NCBI GenBank assembly: GCA_038206725.1
Contig: JBBRAO010000001.1
Coordinates: 76,037 to 140,036, forward strand
From: JBAXXL01 sp038206725
Lineage (GTDB): Bacteria > Bacteroidota > Ignavibacteria > Kapaibacteriales > UBA2268
Reading direction: 5' to 3'
DNA length: 64,000 bases
Part shown: in pieces, positions 6,932 through 15,478 of the stretch
Layout of the letters: every line of letters begins with the position of its first letter
Numbering within the stretch: the stretch's first letter is position 1
Notes under the pieces: model-generated
What the model saw: only the letters and a program-made list of their open reading frames with translations
What the model was told of the DNA's origin: nothing
Database searches by the model: none
Translations under genes and position numbers: made by a program

Positions 6932-8488
6932 TTACATCTTCACAAATTTCGCTGTTTCACCACCTACTTTCACAAAATAGATACCGCGCGGCAGTGGCTC
7001 TATATTCATCCGATGACTGGCAGTCATCGGATGAATGGATTCAGCCATCACCTTTTCGCCAAGTGTGTTGTAGATGGAAATTTCTCCAGATGTGCCACAT
7101 CTCGAAGATGTGGCACATCTTTCAAGATTTATCGTTATAAAATCGCCAGCCGGATTAGGTGAAACCTCAATTTGTTCATTATCCGCTTGGTCTTTAACAC
7201 TTACATAATTTGGTTTTAATTCTGCATAATACGGAATATAATGAGAAGATAACCCGCTTGGTGTGCTATCTGTATAAAGACTGTTTCCAAATACAATCAG
7301 ATTCCCGTTTTCTGTTTCTTTAATATCCGTAACCGAATTGCTTTTATTGTTAAAATCCCATTTATTTTCGGAAACTACATTCCAATCGCTATCGGTAATT
7401 AAAACTGCAAAATCCCTTTTTTTATTTTCAATATAATAGCCCCAAAAAGCATAATATCCGGTGTGGTATTTTAATGGCATAAAATTGGTTATTGTATAAT
7501 TCTTATATGAATCATCGAAAACCTTTTTATTAAATATAACTTCACCGTTATTATCTAAAATTGCTAAACTTCCGTTGAAGTGATGTACAAGCAAATTCCC
7601 GTTATCAAGAAGAATATATTTCTGAAATCCGTTTTTAGCCGCACTTGTATAAATAGTAAACCAAACCAAATCTGCATTTATTGTTCCGGCAGTTGGCAAA
7701 TTAGATGCCGCAGATTTGTCATAACTGTATTTTGCAATTACAGTTTTGTTGTCTTTTCCAATATAATTAACAATAAAAGTATGATCATCTACCATCAGAA
7801 AATTATTAGCATAAGTACCCTCCTGAAGAGAATCTCTAAAATCATCCATGTTTAATATTATTCTGTATTTTAAAGTTGCTCCAAACTCATCGGTAATAAG
7901 ATTATGCACATCTATTCGGCTTTGGTTATTGAAAATAAATAAATTACCGGACAATACATACAATTCATTGTTAGAAAAAATTGAATTTAATGTAGGATTA
8001 TATTGAAATTTTTCTACTTGTGTACCTTTTACATTCAGCAAATTGCCGTTTGATGCCGAAAAGCTATATATATTCGGTTCCATCATGCTACCTGATGTTT
8101 GGGGAATATCAAAAAACAATTCATTATCTTTGCATTTATAACCTCTAACTAATTGATTAATTCTTACATCAGCTTTTTTTAAAGAATCAATCAATGGTAT
8201 TATACTTTCATTCTGAAATATTATATTTCCATTTTGATCAAATTTCAAAAAACAAGGGTATATGTTTCCCGTGATCTTGCCGCTTTTGTCTATCTTAGCA
8301 CTGGCTGAATCAATACCAAAATATAATATAAAATAAGAACCATTACCTTCATATAAATTATTAATTACTTCGGGTTGAATAAACTTAACCCGATTAAATT
8401 CTTTTTCCCATAAAACTTCGCTGTGAACGAGAGAAGGGGAAATTAAACCCATAATAATAATAATATTAATAAATAATAAAATTTTCAT
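6932..8488 (-). CDS. Secreted protein with T9SS type A sorting domain, carrying in-frame palindromes
   Basis: 518 residues. An N-terminal signal peptide (MKILLFINIIIIMGLISPS...) and a good AAAGGCG site support the start. The body, about residues 25-420, looks like a beta-rich repeat or propeller fold with FDQNGNII and ILDNNGEVI type turns, but I do not recognise a family. The last 85 residues are a T9SS sorting domain: IEVSPNPAGDFITI ... GEISIYNTLGEKVM ... LPRGIYFVKV. Two 33-base palindromes lie inside this domain and each adds 11 residues in frame (RCATSSRCGTS and IHPMTASHRMN). Predicted surface-exposed or secreted; function unknown. Confidence 0.85.
   Translation of the reverse strand: MKILLFINIIIIMGLISPSLVHSEVLWEKEFNRVKFIQPEVINNLYEGNGSYFILYFGIDSASAKIDKSGKITGNIYPCFLKFDQNGNIIFQNESIIPLIDSLKKADVRINQLVRGYKCKDNELFFDIPQTSGSMMEPNIYSFSASNGNLLNVKGTQVEKFQYNPTLNSIFSNNELYVLSGNLFIFNNQSRIDVHNLITDEFGATLKYRIILNMDDFRDSLQEGTYANNFLMVDDHTFIVNYIGKDNKTVIAKYSYDKSAASNLPTAGTINADLVWFTIYTSAAKNGFQKYILLDNGNLLVHHFNGSLAILDNNGEVIFNKKVFDDSYKNYTITNFMPLKYHTGYYAFWGYYIENKKRDFAVLITDSDWNVVSENKWDFNNKSNSVTDIKETENGNLIVFGNSLYTDSTPSGLSSHYIPYYAELKPNYVSVKDQADNEQIEVSPNPAGDFITINLERCATSSRCGTSGEISIYNTLGEKVMAESIHPMTASHRMNIEPLPRGIYFVKVGGETAKFVKM
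7004..7036. repeat. TCATCCGATGA palindrome, copy 2, inside a coding region
   Basis: Perfect palindrome with 16-base arms (ATTCATCCGATGACTG and its complement) around one base. It lies in frame in the T9SS domain of the minus-strand gene and encodes IHPMTASHRMN, exactly 11 codons. Confidence 0.93.
7088..7120. repeat. AGATGTGCCACATCT palindrome inside a coding region
   Basis: Perfect palindrome: 15-base arms AGATGTGCCACATCT and AGATGTGGCACATCT around CGA, 33 bases in all. It lies in frame and encodes RCATSSRCGTS in the minus-strand T9SS gene. It has a different sequence from the neighbouring element but the same length. No other copy was seen in the window. Confidence 0.93.
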
Positions 8489-8508
8489 GTTATCGCCTTT
8501 TTAAAGTA

Positions 8509-8540
8509 TCAGCCGATGGCTCAATTAAGTCATCGGCTGA
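8509..8540. repeat. TCAGCCGATG palindrome, copy 3 (compensatory variant)
   Basis: Arms TCAGCCGATG and CATCGGCTGA. Compared with the TCATCCGATGA copies, one arm has T to G and the other the matching A to C, so the stem is kept. It lies between two minus-strand T9SS genes. Confidence 0.85.
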
Positions 8541-8553
8541 GTTTGTTTAATAA

Positions 8554-9099
8554 TTATTGTTTAAAAAATTGTAGTGCATTGTTTTTACAGCTGTTTGAAC
8601 TAAGCGTAAGTATATACATTCCTGATGGTAGATTATGGACATCTAATGATTTGCTTATGATATTTATCATAACATAATCATTCATTATTTTACCAGTTAT
8701 ATCGTAGATTGATATTATTTGAATTTGTTCTTGAACATTTTCTAATCTTACATTCAAAATATCAGCTACCGGATTCGGATATAATTCAAAGTTTAGTTCT
8801 TGTGAACTTCCACTTATAAAAGGATACCAATTTAACCCACCGTCAATTGATTTTATAACAGTTCCGTCAGCTCTCCGCGATACAAGGTAATTTTTTAACA
8901 GCATATTTTCTTTTGTCTTTTCAACAATATCGGATTTGTTAATATTTTCAAAATAAAAGTGCTGAACATTAATACCATTATTCTTATATTCTTTGAATAC
9001 TATTTTTTTTACATTATCCATAGAATAATTATTTTGAATTGATGTAAATGATAAGAATAAAGAAAATATGATAACTTTGAGAAGTAGTTTTTTTAACAT
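8554..9099 (-). CDS. Small secreted protein with T9SS type A sorting domain
   Basis: 181 residues. The start at 9099 (MLKKLLLKVIIFSLFLSF) is chosen because GGAGG lies just upstream and a signal peptide follows; the frame itself is open 41 codons further, into the upstream gene. The mature part before the sorting domain is only about 80 residues (VSRRADGTVIKSIDGGLNWYP). The C-terminus has FELYPNPVADILNVRLEN ... IYDITGKIM ... LPSGMYILTLSS, a T9SS domain. It starts 10 bases after the 304-codon Cys-rich gene and is probably cotranscribed with it. Function unknown. Confidence 0.75.
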   Translation of the reverse strand: MLKKLLLKVIIFSLFLSFTSIQNNYSMDNVKKIVFKEYKNNGINVQHFYFENINKSDIVEKTKENMLLKNYLVSRRADGTVIKSIDGGLNWYPFISGSSQELNFELYPNPVADILNVRLENVQEQIQIISIYDITGKIMNDYVMINIISKSLDVHNLPSGMYILTLSSNSCKNNALQFFKQ

Positions 9100-9109
9100 T
9101 TTAACCTCC

Positions 9110-10024
9110 TTATGGGATTTCCGGACAAAAAGCCTGGCATGGTAGATAGACAACTGAATTTCCAGGGCCATATACACAAGTTCCATATAGAGAGCCGGTA
9201 CCGCCGCATCCGCCATCATCACTTGTTACAGTACGATGTGCCACAAATGACACAAGCATATTAAGTGAATTAAAACATGGACAATACTTAGCTTTTAATA
9301 TACAGCATGCCGATGGAACTGCTCCGCATTCCCCAATATTCACTATTATATGGTGATTGTTAGTAAAGTCTATACAAAGATCTTTACATTTTCCAGCTAT
9401 ATATGCTGATTCATACGATGAACATGCAGGTAATGAACAATTTGGATCAACACCATTACATTTTAAAGCTAACTGTTGAGCAGGTGTTAGTCCAGCTATA
9501 TATTGAAGATAGTGATAGTCCATTAAATGTTCAAACATGGCACCAAGAAATGAATCAAAATTAGTTGGGTCAACACCTGTAAAATCATCAGGATATCCGG
9601 GCATCAAATACTGTGTAAATGCCGCGCAGTCAATTGCATCCCAATTCCAATCAACAGAAGCAAGTCGAAATTGTTCAACAGCTGTTGTACATTGACCGTT
9701 TATTACTTGGCAAATTCGTGTCGAGTAAATGATAGTAATAGGACAATTTCCATATTGCGGGCCGAATGAAGTTAAGTATATCGTTTGTGTGTGATTAACC
9801 CACTCACCACAAATAGAACCTGGAGGTGTATTTGCGTCAATACAGTCTTCTTGTTGACTAAAAGATGATATTGGTAATAGCATCATTGCTAATAAAACAC
9901 AACACAAGACCGAAAATGCTTTATTTGCTCGGTTGAGTAATGTTTTTATACCTTCAATCTTTGAAGGATTTTCGTTATTCCCTGTTTGACTGTTCAGGGA
10001 TATATTTAAGTTATATGTTTTCAA
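9110..10024 (-). CDS. Hypothetical cysteine-rich secreted protein
   Basis: 304 residues; I do not recognise a family. A 31-residue polar N-terminus precedes a signal-like helix (FSVLCCVLLAMMLLPISSFS), after which the protein is rich in Cys (for example CGAVPSACCILKAKYCPC and the C-terminal CQAFCPEIP), suggesting disulfides outside the cytoplasm. The start is TTG with AAGGA eight bases upstream; a Met within the signal helix is an alternative. There is no T9SS domain of its own, but the next gene has one, so the two could form a secreted pair. A 23-base tandem repeat covers its leader. Confidence 0.6.
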   Translation of the reverse strand: MKTYNLNISLNSQTGNNENPSKIEGIKTLLNRANKAFSVLCCVLLAMMLLPISSFSQQEDCIDANTPPGSICGEWVNHTQTIYLTSFGPQYGNCPITIIYSTRICQVINGQCTTAVEQFRLASVDWNWDAIDCAAFTQYLMPGYPDDFTGVDPTNFDSFLGAMFEHLMDYHYLQYIAGLTPAQQLALKCNGVDPNCSLPACSSYESAYIAGKCKDLCIDFTNNHHIIVNIGECGAVPSACCILKAKYCPCFNSLNMLVSFVAHRTVTSDDGGCGGTGSLYGTCVYGPGNSVVYLPCQAFCPEIP

Positions 10025-10077
10025 GACATTTATCCTTATTTTAATAAGACATTTATCTTTATTTTAATAAGACATTA
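10025..10077. repeat. 23-base tandem repeat in the leader of the Cys-rich gene
   Basis: Two full units (10025-10047 and 10048-10070) differ at one base, and a third begins at 10071. The unit next to the gene contributes the AAGGA that probably serves as ribosome binding site on the minus strand; the second has AAAGA instead. Confidence 0.8.
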
Positions 10078-10879
10078 TTAATATTTTTGGCATAATCTTT
10101 GCCATGTTTATATTAATTTGTATCATAACCGACTTAGAGTTATGAGTTTCCGATAGTAATACCAAAATTTCCTTTGGTTCGATTAAATATTAAACAAAAA
10201 TATACGTCTTAACTACGTCCGTATAGACACGTTTGAAAAGAATATCTATTACGGATTCGGCTCAGCCTTTCAAGGGCTGTCGGGACGAATTTAACGTTGT
10301 TAAGTTCGTCTTTTAATCTAATTTTTAACCGATTTGGGTTTTTTTCCATTTTGCTGGAGTAGAGTGAAAACTTTCCATAAAGTGACTACTCCCGGAATTA
10401 ATTCCGTTAGTCCTCGCTTTTTGGAGCGGTTTATTTTTTCCTATTATCATAATGCGCGAATCCTGAATATTAATAATAAAATACTTCTAAACAAATTCAA
10501 TTTTTTGCAAATCTTTCTTTCTTTGTTTCACTTTCAAAAGTAAATTATAAAACATTTTCCAAATAAAAAAATTTATTTTTAAAAAAAAGTAAAAATATTT
10601 CAATTTTATCATAATTAGGCATTGCTAAATAATATTTTACCCCCCCCCCCTAATGTATCATATAGCACATATATTATAAAGCATTAGAGCATTTATCCAC
10701 AGAAAACAGGTTTTTATATAATTAGTGGCGGCTAATACAAACAATAATATTCATTACGCGAGGTACAATATGTTTCAGTTTCAATCCGAAAGTCAATTGC
10801 TAAACACAAAAACGGACAGGTCGCGACCTGTCCCTACATTCAAAACTCAAAATTCAAAATGCTAAATTTCTTAAAGGAG
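10078..10879. other. Long intergenic region with hairpins and a C11 tract
   Basis: No convincing gene. It holds a 12-bp hairpin with one G-T pair at 10284-10310 followed by TTTT (a possible terminator or end of a small RNA), a run of 11 C at 10640-10650, and a perfect 20-base palindrome GGACAGGTCGCGACCTGTCC at 10814-10833. The last lies just downstream of the minus-strand lipoprotein gene. A 69-codon plus-strand frame at 10334 has no site, homology or composition that I would trust. Confidence 0.6.
10814..10833. repeat. Perfect 20-base palindrome
   Basis: GGACAGGTCGCGACCTGTCC is fully self-complementary. It sits about 45 bases after the stop of the minus-strand lipoprotein gene. It resembles dispersed intergenic repeats of other bacteria; no second copy was seen here. 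Confidence 0.85.
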
Positions 10880-12544
10880 TTACTTGGCTATCAACTTAAC
10901 ATTATCCGTGTTCCACCCTTTTTTGACGACTATAGGGTTTTTAAGGTAGAAGCAAATTTCGGAAGGCTCGTAGGGGAATGGTTTTCCGTTGTCTATTTTT
11001 TGGTTGCCGTTTGTATCGAAAAAGACGACTACATCGTAGGAGTCGGGATACACATTGTCAATTTTCCAAATGCCTTCCGGCGTGGGTTTAATTGTATATT
11101 CGTTAGTTTTTGTGCTGAGTTTAATTATCCAGTTGCCGAACTTCAAGGCTTCGGCTTGTAGAGTTCCGCTGACGGTCGAAAATTCCGCAGGGTTTATGGT
11201 TGTAATGTTGAAAGTTTGCACACTGTCTTTTCCATAAGAACCATCTGCTGAAATGATTTTATTTGGTTTGTACTTTATGACATAGGCACCGGCTTCCTTT
11301 AATTCCGAAGGAAGGATTTTAACGATGTTCGGGTATTCGGAATAAGCAAATTTATAGTTCAGTAAAGCGGAATCCCTTGCGGAATAAATTGAAATGGCGT
11401 TTTGTATGGAATCGAGCTGTACCGGATAATTAAATTCGAAAGTTAATGTATCGCTTATGTTTATTATATTGTTCGGTTCAGAACGGTTGAATATTTCGAG
11501 TTTAGGATTTAACGCTAGTTTTTCGGATATAGCTTCAAAATTCACCTTTCTCGTGGAATCATTTAAGAAATTACCTGCGGAATCAATGAGCGAATTGCTG
11601 AAAACGGCCTGCCACATTTCGGTTGTATCGAGCTCGGTTTTGGTATAAACGTAAAATTCATCCGCATTCTTGGGCGAATTAAAAAGAACAAAATCCTTGT
11701 ATTGTTTTGTTTTTTGCAAGTTCTCAATTGTAATAAAGTCTTTGACAAATAAACCCTTGGCGAATTTCTCCGAAAGCGATATTTTGTATATTGAGTTACT
11801 CAGCGCTGTAAAAGAACTAATGCTTGGGCGAATAACATCAACGACACCGCCAATTCTTAAAACAGCTCTTGGGGCTTTCGAATTTTGCACTTTGAAATCG
11901 CGGCTTGCGGCGGCAAAACCATCGGTATTTATATCATATTGGGCGTCTTTGAATTTGTCATCAATTGCGAAAATTCTGTAATCGCCGTCTTTTAAGGCGT
12001 TGACAGTAAAAGCACCGCTTGTACCAAGAGGGATAATATAATCGGGTTTGGTATGAGTTATATTTAAAGTGTCGGGGTTAATGTCGGACAATTTATAAGC
12101 AAAAATGTAGGAGGTTACGGTTGGCTGTTGGACTGATCCGATTATTTTGCCGGTATCAATTTTTGTACCCCTTGAAAAAATTATGGAATATGCGGCTTTG
12201 GGTTTATTGCCTACCATATCGGTATATTCCGTTCCAAGAGTCAGCGTATAGGTAATAGCCGGATTAAGATCTTCTTTGAGTGTCAAATAAAGTTTTTTTC
12301 TATTCCATTTACTTTCGAATTCAATTTTTGGAGTTATGTATATGTTTTGAATAACGGTTTGCTTGTTAGTGTATTCACTAAAAGAGAGTTCAATTCGGTT
12401 TGTTTTGAATTCGGTTGTTTGATTTTTCGGATAAGAGGATAGAATTTTCGGCGGTTCAGTATCTTTTGGACCGCCTGATGGAGTTTCTATTACAGCGCAA
12501 GCCGATATAGATATGATGATGAGAAAATATATTAAATTCTTCAT
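10880..12544 (-). CDS. Lipoprotein with N-terminal Ig-like (Big_5-type) domain
   Basis: 554 residues. The signal peptide ends in a lipobox (ISISAC), predicting a lipid-anchored outer-membrane or periplasmic protein. Residues about 22-115 match the bacterial Ig-like domain common in Bacteroidota (TPSGGPKDTEPPKILSSYPK ... IELSFSEYTN). A later part has DGDYRIFAIDDKFKDAQYD and, near the C-terminus, IWKIDNVYPDSYDVVVFFDTNGNQ, typical of this long family. Function is not established; it is often near cell-envelope genes. It is transcribed alone, downstream of the tRNA terminator. Confidence 0.8.
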   Translation of the reverse strand: MKNLIYFLIIISISACAVIETPSGGPKDTEPPKILSSYPKNQTTEFKTNRIELSFSEYTNKQTVIQNIYITPKIEFESKWNRKKLYLTLKEDLNPAITYTLTLGTEYTDMVGNKPKAAYSIIFSRGTKIDTGKIIGSVQQPTVTSYIFAYKLSDINPDTLNITHTKPDYIIPLGTSGAFTVNALKDGDYRIFAIDDKFKDAQYDINTDGFAAASRDFKVQNSKAPRAVLRIGGVVDVIRPSISSFTALSNSIYKISLSEKFAKGLFVKDFITIENLQKTKQYKDFVLFNSPKNADEFYVYTKTELDTTEMWQAVFSNSLIDSAGNFLNDSTRKVNFEAISEKLALNPKLEIFNRSEPNNIINISDTLTFEFNYPVQLDSIQNAISIYSARDSALLNYKFAYSEYPNIVKILPSELKEAGAYVIKYKPNKIISADGSYGKDSVQTFNITTINPAEFSTVSGTLQAEALKFGNWIIKLSTKTNEYTIKPTPEGIWKIDNVYPDSYDVVVFFDTNGNQKIDNGKPFPYEPSEICFYLKNPIVVKKGWNTDNVKLIAK

Positions 12545-12567
12545 TTTTCTTAAGGTCAGATAAAATT

Positions 12568-12588
12568 AAAGCCGCATAATGCGGCTTT
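12568..12588 (-). terminator. Terminator-like hairpin after the initiator tRNA
   Basis: Near-perfect palindrome AAAGCCGC...GCGGCTTT on the minus strand just downstream of the tRNA, followed by TTTAATTTTA. It separates the tRNA from the lipoprotein gene, whose start is 23 bases on. Confidence 0.7.
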
Positions 12589-12598
12589 AAAAACTTAG

Positions 12599-12671
<73 letters not shown>

Positions 12672-12772
12672 ATTTTATAATTCAAAATTACGAAATTTTC
12701 AGCAAATAAACAAATTTTCCAAATAATTTTCTTATTTTTGCTTGAATAATATTTGGCAATAGAGGTGAATAT

Positions 12773-14977
12773 ATGAAGATTTCGTTACGAAAAGGTATTC
12801 TTTCCTTATCAATAATTTCGACAGTGCTTACTGCCGCGATAATAATACTGCTCACGCTGTTTTTTCAAGGCAGGATTATTGATTTAGCAGAGCGTGAAGT
12901 TGATAAGTCAACAATGAAAAGCGTCAAACAGTTAAGCCGTGATTTGTATGATATGTGTGCTTCTATTGATCAGGCTTCAGTGTTGAAATTAAATTCGGCT
13001 TTGGAATTATACAAGCAGAAAATTACTAATTTAGGCGGATTTTCAATCAATCCGGGCTTAAAAAACACTGTTCACACAAGAGATCATTTTGGTGAAGAAA
13101 TGGGCAATATTCAAATACCGGTAATGACTTTGAACGGTGTACCTTTTGCACCTTTAACCGATATGAATCAAAAAGCGGGTTTAGTGGATCAGTTGCGGGA
13201 AATTTTTCCGAACACCAAATTTTCAATATATGAACGACTCAATCCTATGGGCGATATGGTTTGTGTCAGCTCTAATTTGGAATACAAGCCCGGTGTTCGT
13301 GCTGTTGGTACAATGATAACAACCATTAAGAAAAGTGGCAAAGCCAGCAAAATAATTAAGAATATAATTACCGGAACAAATTACCATAACGTTTCAGTTT
13401 TCTTTAATGAAATGTATATATCGCTTTATGTTCCGATTAAAAACTTTAACGGCGATATTATTGGAATGGTGCATTTTGCAGACCAGATAAAAAATTACAC
13501 TAAATTGCAGGATATGGTCGATAATATTAATGTTGGAGAAACAGGGTACGCTATATTAATAAGTGGTGATTCCTTTACTCCGGGTTTGTGCGTTGTTTCG
13601 AAAGATTCTAAAGCGAACGGTAAAAATCTTTGGAATGTTCGTAATTCACAGGGTGTGTATCCTGTTCGTAACGGCGTTATCAATTCGAAAGCTTTAGCAC
13701 AGAAATATAAAGATAGTGTTTACATCGCTCATTATAATTGGGTGAATCCTTCGGGAGAGGAATTTCAAAAAGCGGCATATAATATATACTATACGCCTTG
13801 GGAAGTTATGAGTTGCGTTACATTCTACGAATACGAAATGAAACAATCAAAGGAATTGATTACCGGTCAATTTAAAAGTTTGATGTATATTTCACTTGGT
13901 GTTGCTTTGGTTTTGGTTTTGATTTTGATTTACATTTCTATAATATTCACACGTTTATTAGTAAAACCAATCAATCATATAAAAGATTTAGCGATTATGA
14001 TGGCTGACGGCAATATTGCGGAAGTAACGGCGCAATTATCACAAATCGAACAAGACGAATCGAAAATAAATTATAATAATGAAATTGAGACCTTAGAATT
14101 TTCATTCAGCAAAATGATTGGAAACTTAAGTAAATTAATATATCAAGTTCATAAGAGCGGAATCGAAGTCAGCAGTTCAACCGTGCAAATCTCCGCTTCA
14201 GCTCGCGAATTGGAAGCAGCGGTTGCTGAAAACGCGGCTTCAACGAAAGAGGTTTCAGCGACGAGTAAAGTTATAGCCGACTCCAGTGAAAAATTAGCTC
14301 AACGTGCCGAGGGTATTTCGGATGAAATTTCCGGTACTGTTGAATTAGCGCGCGGAGGACAGGATAATTTGCAACTGATGAACAACGCAATGACATCAAT
14401 AGTCAAAGCGGCAGGTTCCATATCAACGAATTTGAACAACATAAACAAAAAAGCCAACGATATATCCGGCATTATCAAAACGATTGATAAAATATCGGAT
14501 AATACTACTTTGCTCTCGCTAAACGCCGCTATCCAAGCAGAAAAAGCAGGTGACCAAGGCAAAGGATTTTCTGTAATCGCTCGTAAGATTAATGAACTTG
14601 CCGACCAAACTAATATCGCGACGAAAGATATCGAATTTATGGTTAAGCAAATGCAAAGTTCGGTTGCCGCGGGTGTTATGGAAATGGATAAATTCGGTAA
14701 AGAAGTACAGAAAAACAGCGACGATATTTTCAAATTGGGTAATCATTTAGCTGAGATTATCAACAGGATTGGCGGAATATTGCCGATTATTGTTGATTTA
14801 AAGGAAAATATGCATTATCAATCTAACGACGCGAATCAAATTAGCGAAGCCATAGAACAACTCGATGTGGCGTCAAGACAAACCAAGGAAGCATTACAAG
14901 AATTCAACAAAGTAGCAGAAAAGTTGAATCAATCGGCTCAAGGTTTACATACAGAAGTTTCGGTATTTAAAGTATAA
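12773..14977 (+). CDS. WspA-like methyl-accepting receptor with periplasmic Cache-type sensor
   Basis: 734 residues. TM1 at about 13-31, a periplasmic region of about 330 residues resembling a double Cache sensor, TM2 at about 368-390, a HAMP region, then a signalling domain. The hairpin tip reads LSLNAAIQAEKAGDQGKGFS; the usual E-A-A-R-A-G-E form is replaced by the E-K-A-G form of Wsp-type receptors, and the following stretch KDIEFMVKQMQSSVAAGVME closely resembles WspA as I remember it. It heads the operon, 24-30 bases before the first CheW. The ligand is unknown. In Pseudomonas WspA responds to surface contact, but its sensor region differs, so that role should not be assumed. Confidence 0.85.
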   Translation: MKISLRKGILSLSIISTVLTAAIIILLTLFFQGRIIDLAEREVDKSTMKSVKQLSRDLYDMCASIDQASVLKLNSALELYKQKITNLGGFSINPGLKNTVHTRDHFGEEMGNIQIPVMTLNGVPFAPLTDMNQKAGLVDQLREIFPNTKFSIYERLNPMGDMVCVSSNLEYKPGVRAVGTMITTIKKSGKASKIIKNIITGTNYHNVSVFFNEMYISLYVPIKNFNGDIIGMVHFADQIKNYTKLQDMVDNINVGETGYAILISGDSFTPGLCVVSKDSKANGKNLWNVRNSQGVYPVRNGVINSKALAQKYKDSVYIAHYNWVNPSGEEFQKAAYNIYYTPWEVMSCVTFYEYEMKQSKELITGQFKSLMYISLGVALVLVLILIYISIIFTRLLVKPINHIKDLAIMMADGNIAEVTAQLSQIEQDESKINYNNEIETLEFSFSKMIGNLSKLIYQVHKSGIEVSSSTVQISASARELEAAVAENAASTKEVSATSKVIADSSEKLAQRAEGISDEISGTVELARGGQDNLQLMNNAMTSIVKAAGSISTNLNNINKKANDISGIIKTIDKISDNTTLLSLNAAIQAEKAGDQGKGFSVIARKINELADQTNIATKDIEFMVKQMQSSVAAGVMEMDKFGKEVQKNSDDIFKLGNHLAEIINRIGGILPIIVDLKENMHYQSNDANQISEAIEQLDVASRQTKEALQEFNKVAEKLNQSAQGLHTEVSVFKV

Positions 14978-15007
14978 TAAATTCAAATAATTGAAGATGA
15001 TTTGCCA

Positions 15008-15478
15008 ATGTTAGTTGTATTATTCGATATAGATGGTCAGAAATTCGGAATTGACTCCCATTACGTTAAGGAGGTTATTCCTTATGTTCATTCGACACCG
15101 GTGCTTTATGCACCCGTGTTTGTTATCGGTGAGATCATTTATCAGGAGGAAGCTGTTCCGCTGATAGATTTGAATTTGCTATTCTCCGGCAAACCCGCTG
15201 ACGGATATTTCAGCTCGCGAATTGCAGTACTACGATTGCTCAATGAACCGCAAGGAATAAAAATTGCTGTTCTCGCAAATAAAATGACCACGACAATTAA
15301 TTGCGATGAAAATGAATTTGTACATAACAATCTTAGCTCTCCCGAGGATTCGCTTTTTGAAGAGGTGCTTAGAACAGAAGGTATGAGAATACAAATGACC
15401 GCTGTAGAAAAATTATTGCACAGAAAAGACTACATTACTTTGTTAAACAATATATACGCTAATAAACCGGTTGTCTAA
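15008..15478 (+). CDS. CheW-type coupling protein, WspB-like
   Basis: 156 residues; a single CheW domain beginning VVLFDIDGQKFGIDSHYVKE and with VPLIDLNLLFSGK in the middle. It couples a receptor array to the CheA kinase. The ATG at 15008 gives a normal CheW start; a TTG two codons earlier is possible. The stop is immediately followed by the CheR start. Order and position correspond to wspB. Confidence 0.85.
   Translation: MLVVLFDIDGQKFGIDSHYVKEVIPYVHSTPVLYAPVFVIGEIIYQEEAVPLIDLNLLFSGKPADGYFSSRIAVLRLLNEPQGIKIAVLANKMTTTINCDENEFVHNNLSSPEDSLFEEVLRTEGMRIQMTAVEKLLHRKDYITLLNNIYANKPVV

Noticed and set aside
6917..7162. Plus-strand frame of 81 codons
   Set aside because: It is the opposite strand of the T9SS domain and exists because the palindromes read open on both strands.
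10334..10543. Plus-strand frame of 69 codons
   Set aside because: No ribosome site, no recognisable motif, in a region of hairpins and low-complexity DNA.
14299..14733. Minus-strand frames inside the receptor gene
   Set aside because: Shadows of a clearly coding methyl-accepting protein.
12773..14977. Flagellar chemotaxis receptor
   Set aside because: Receptor tip, two CheW genes, CheR-TPR, hybrid CheA and lack of CheY or motility genes point to the Wsp class.
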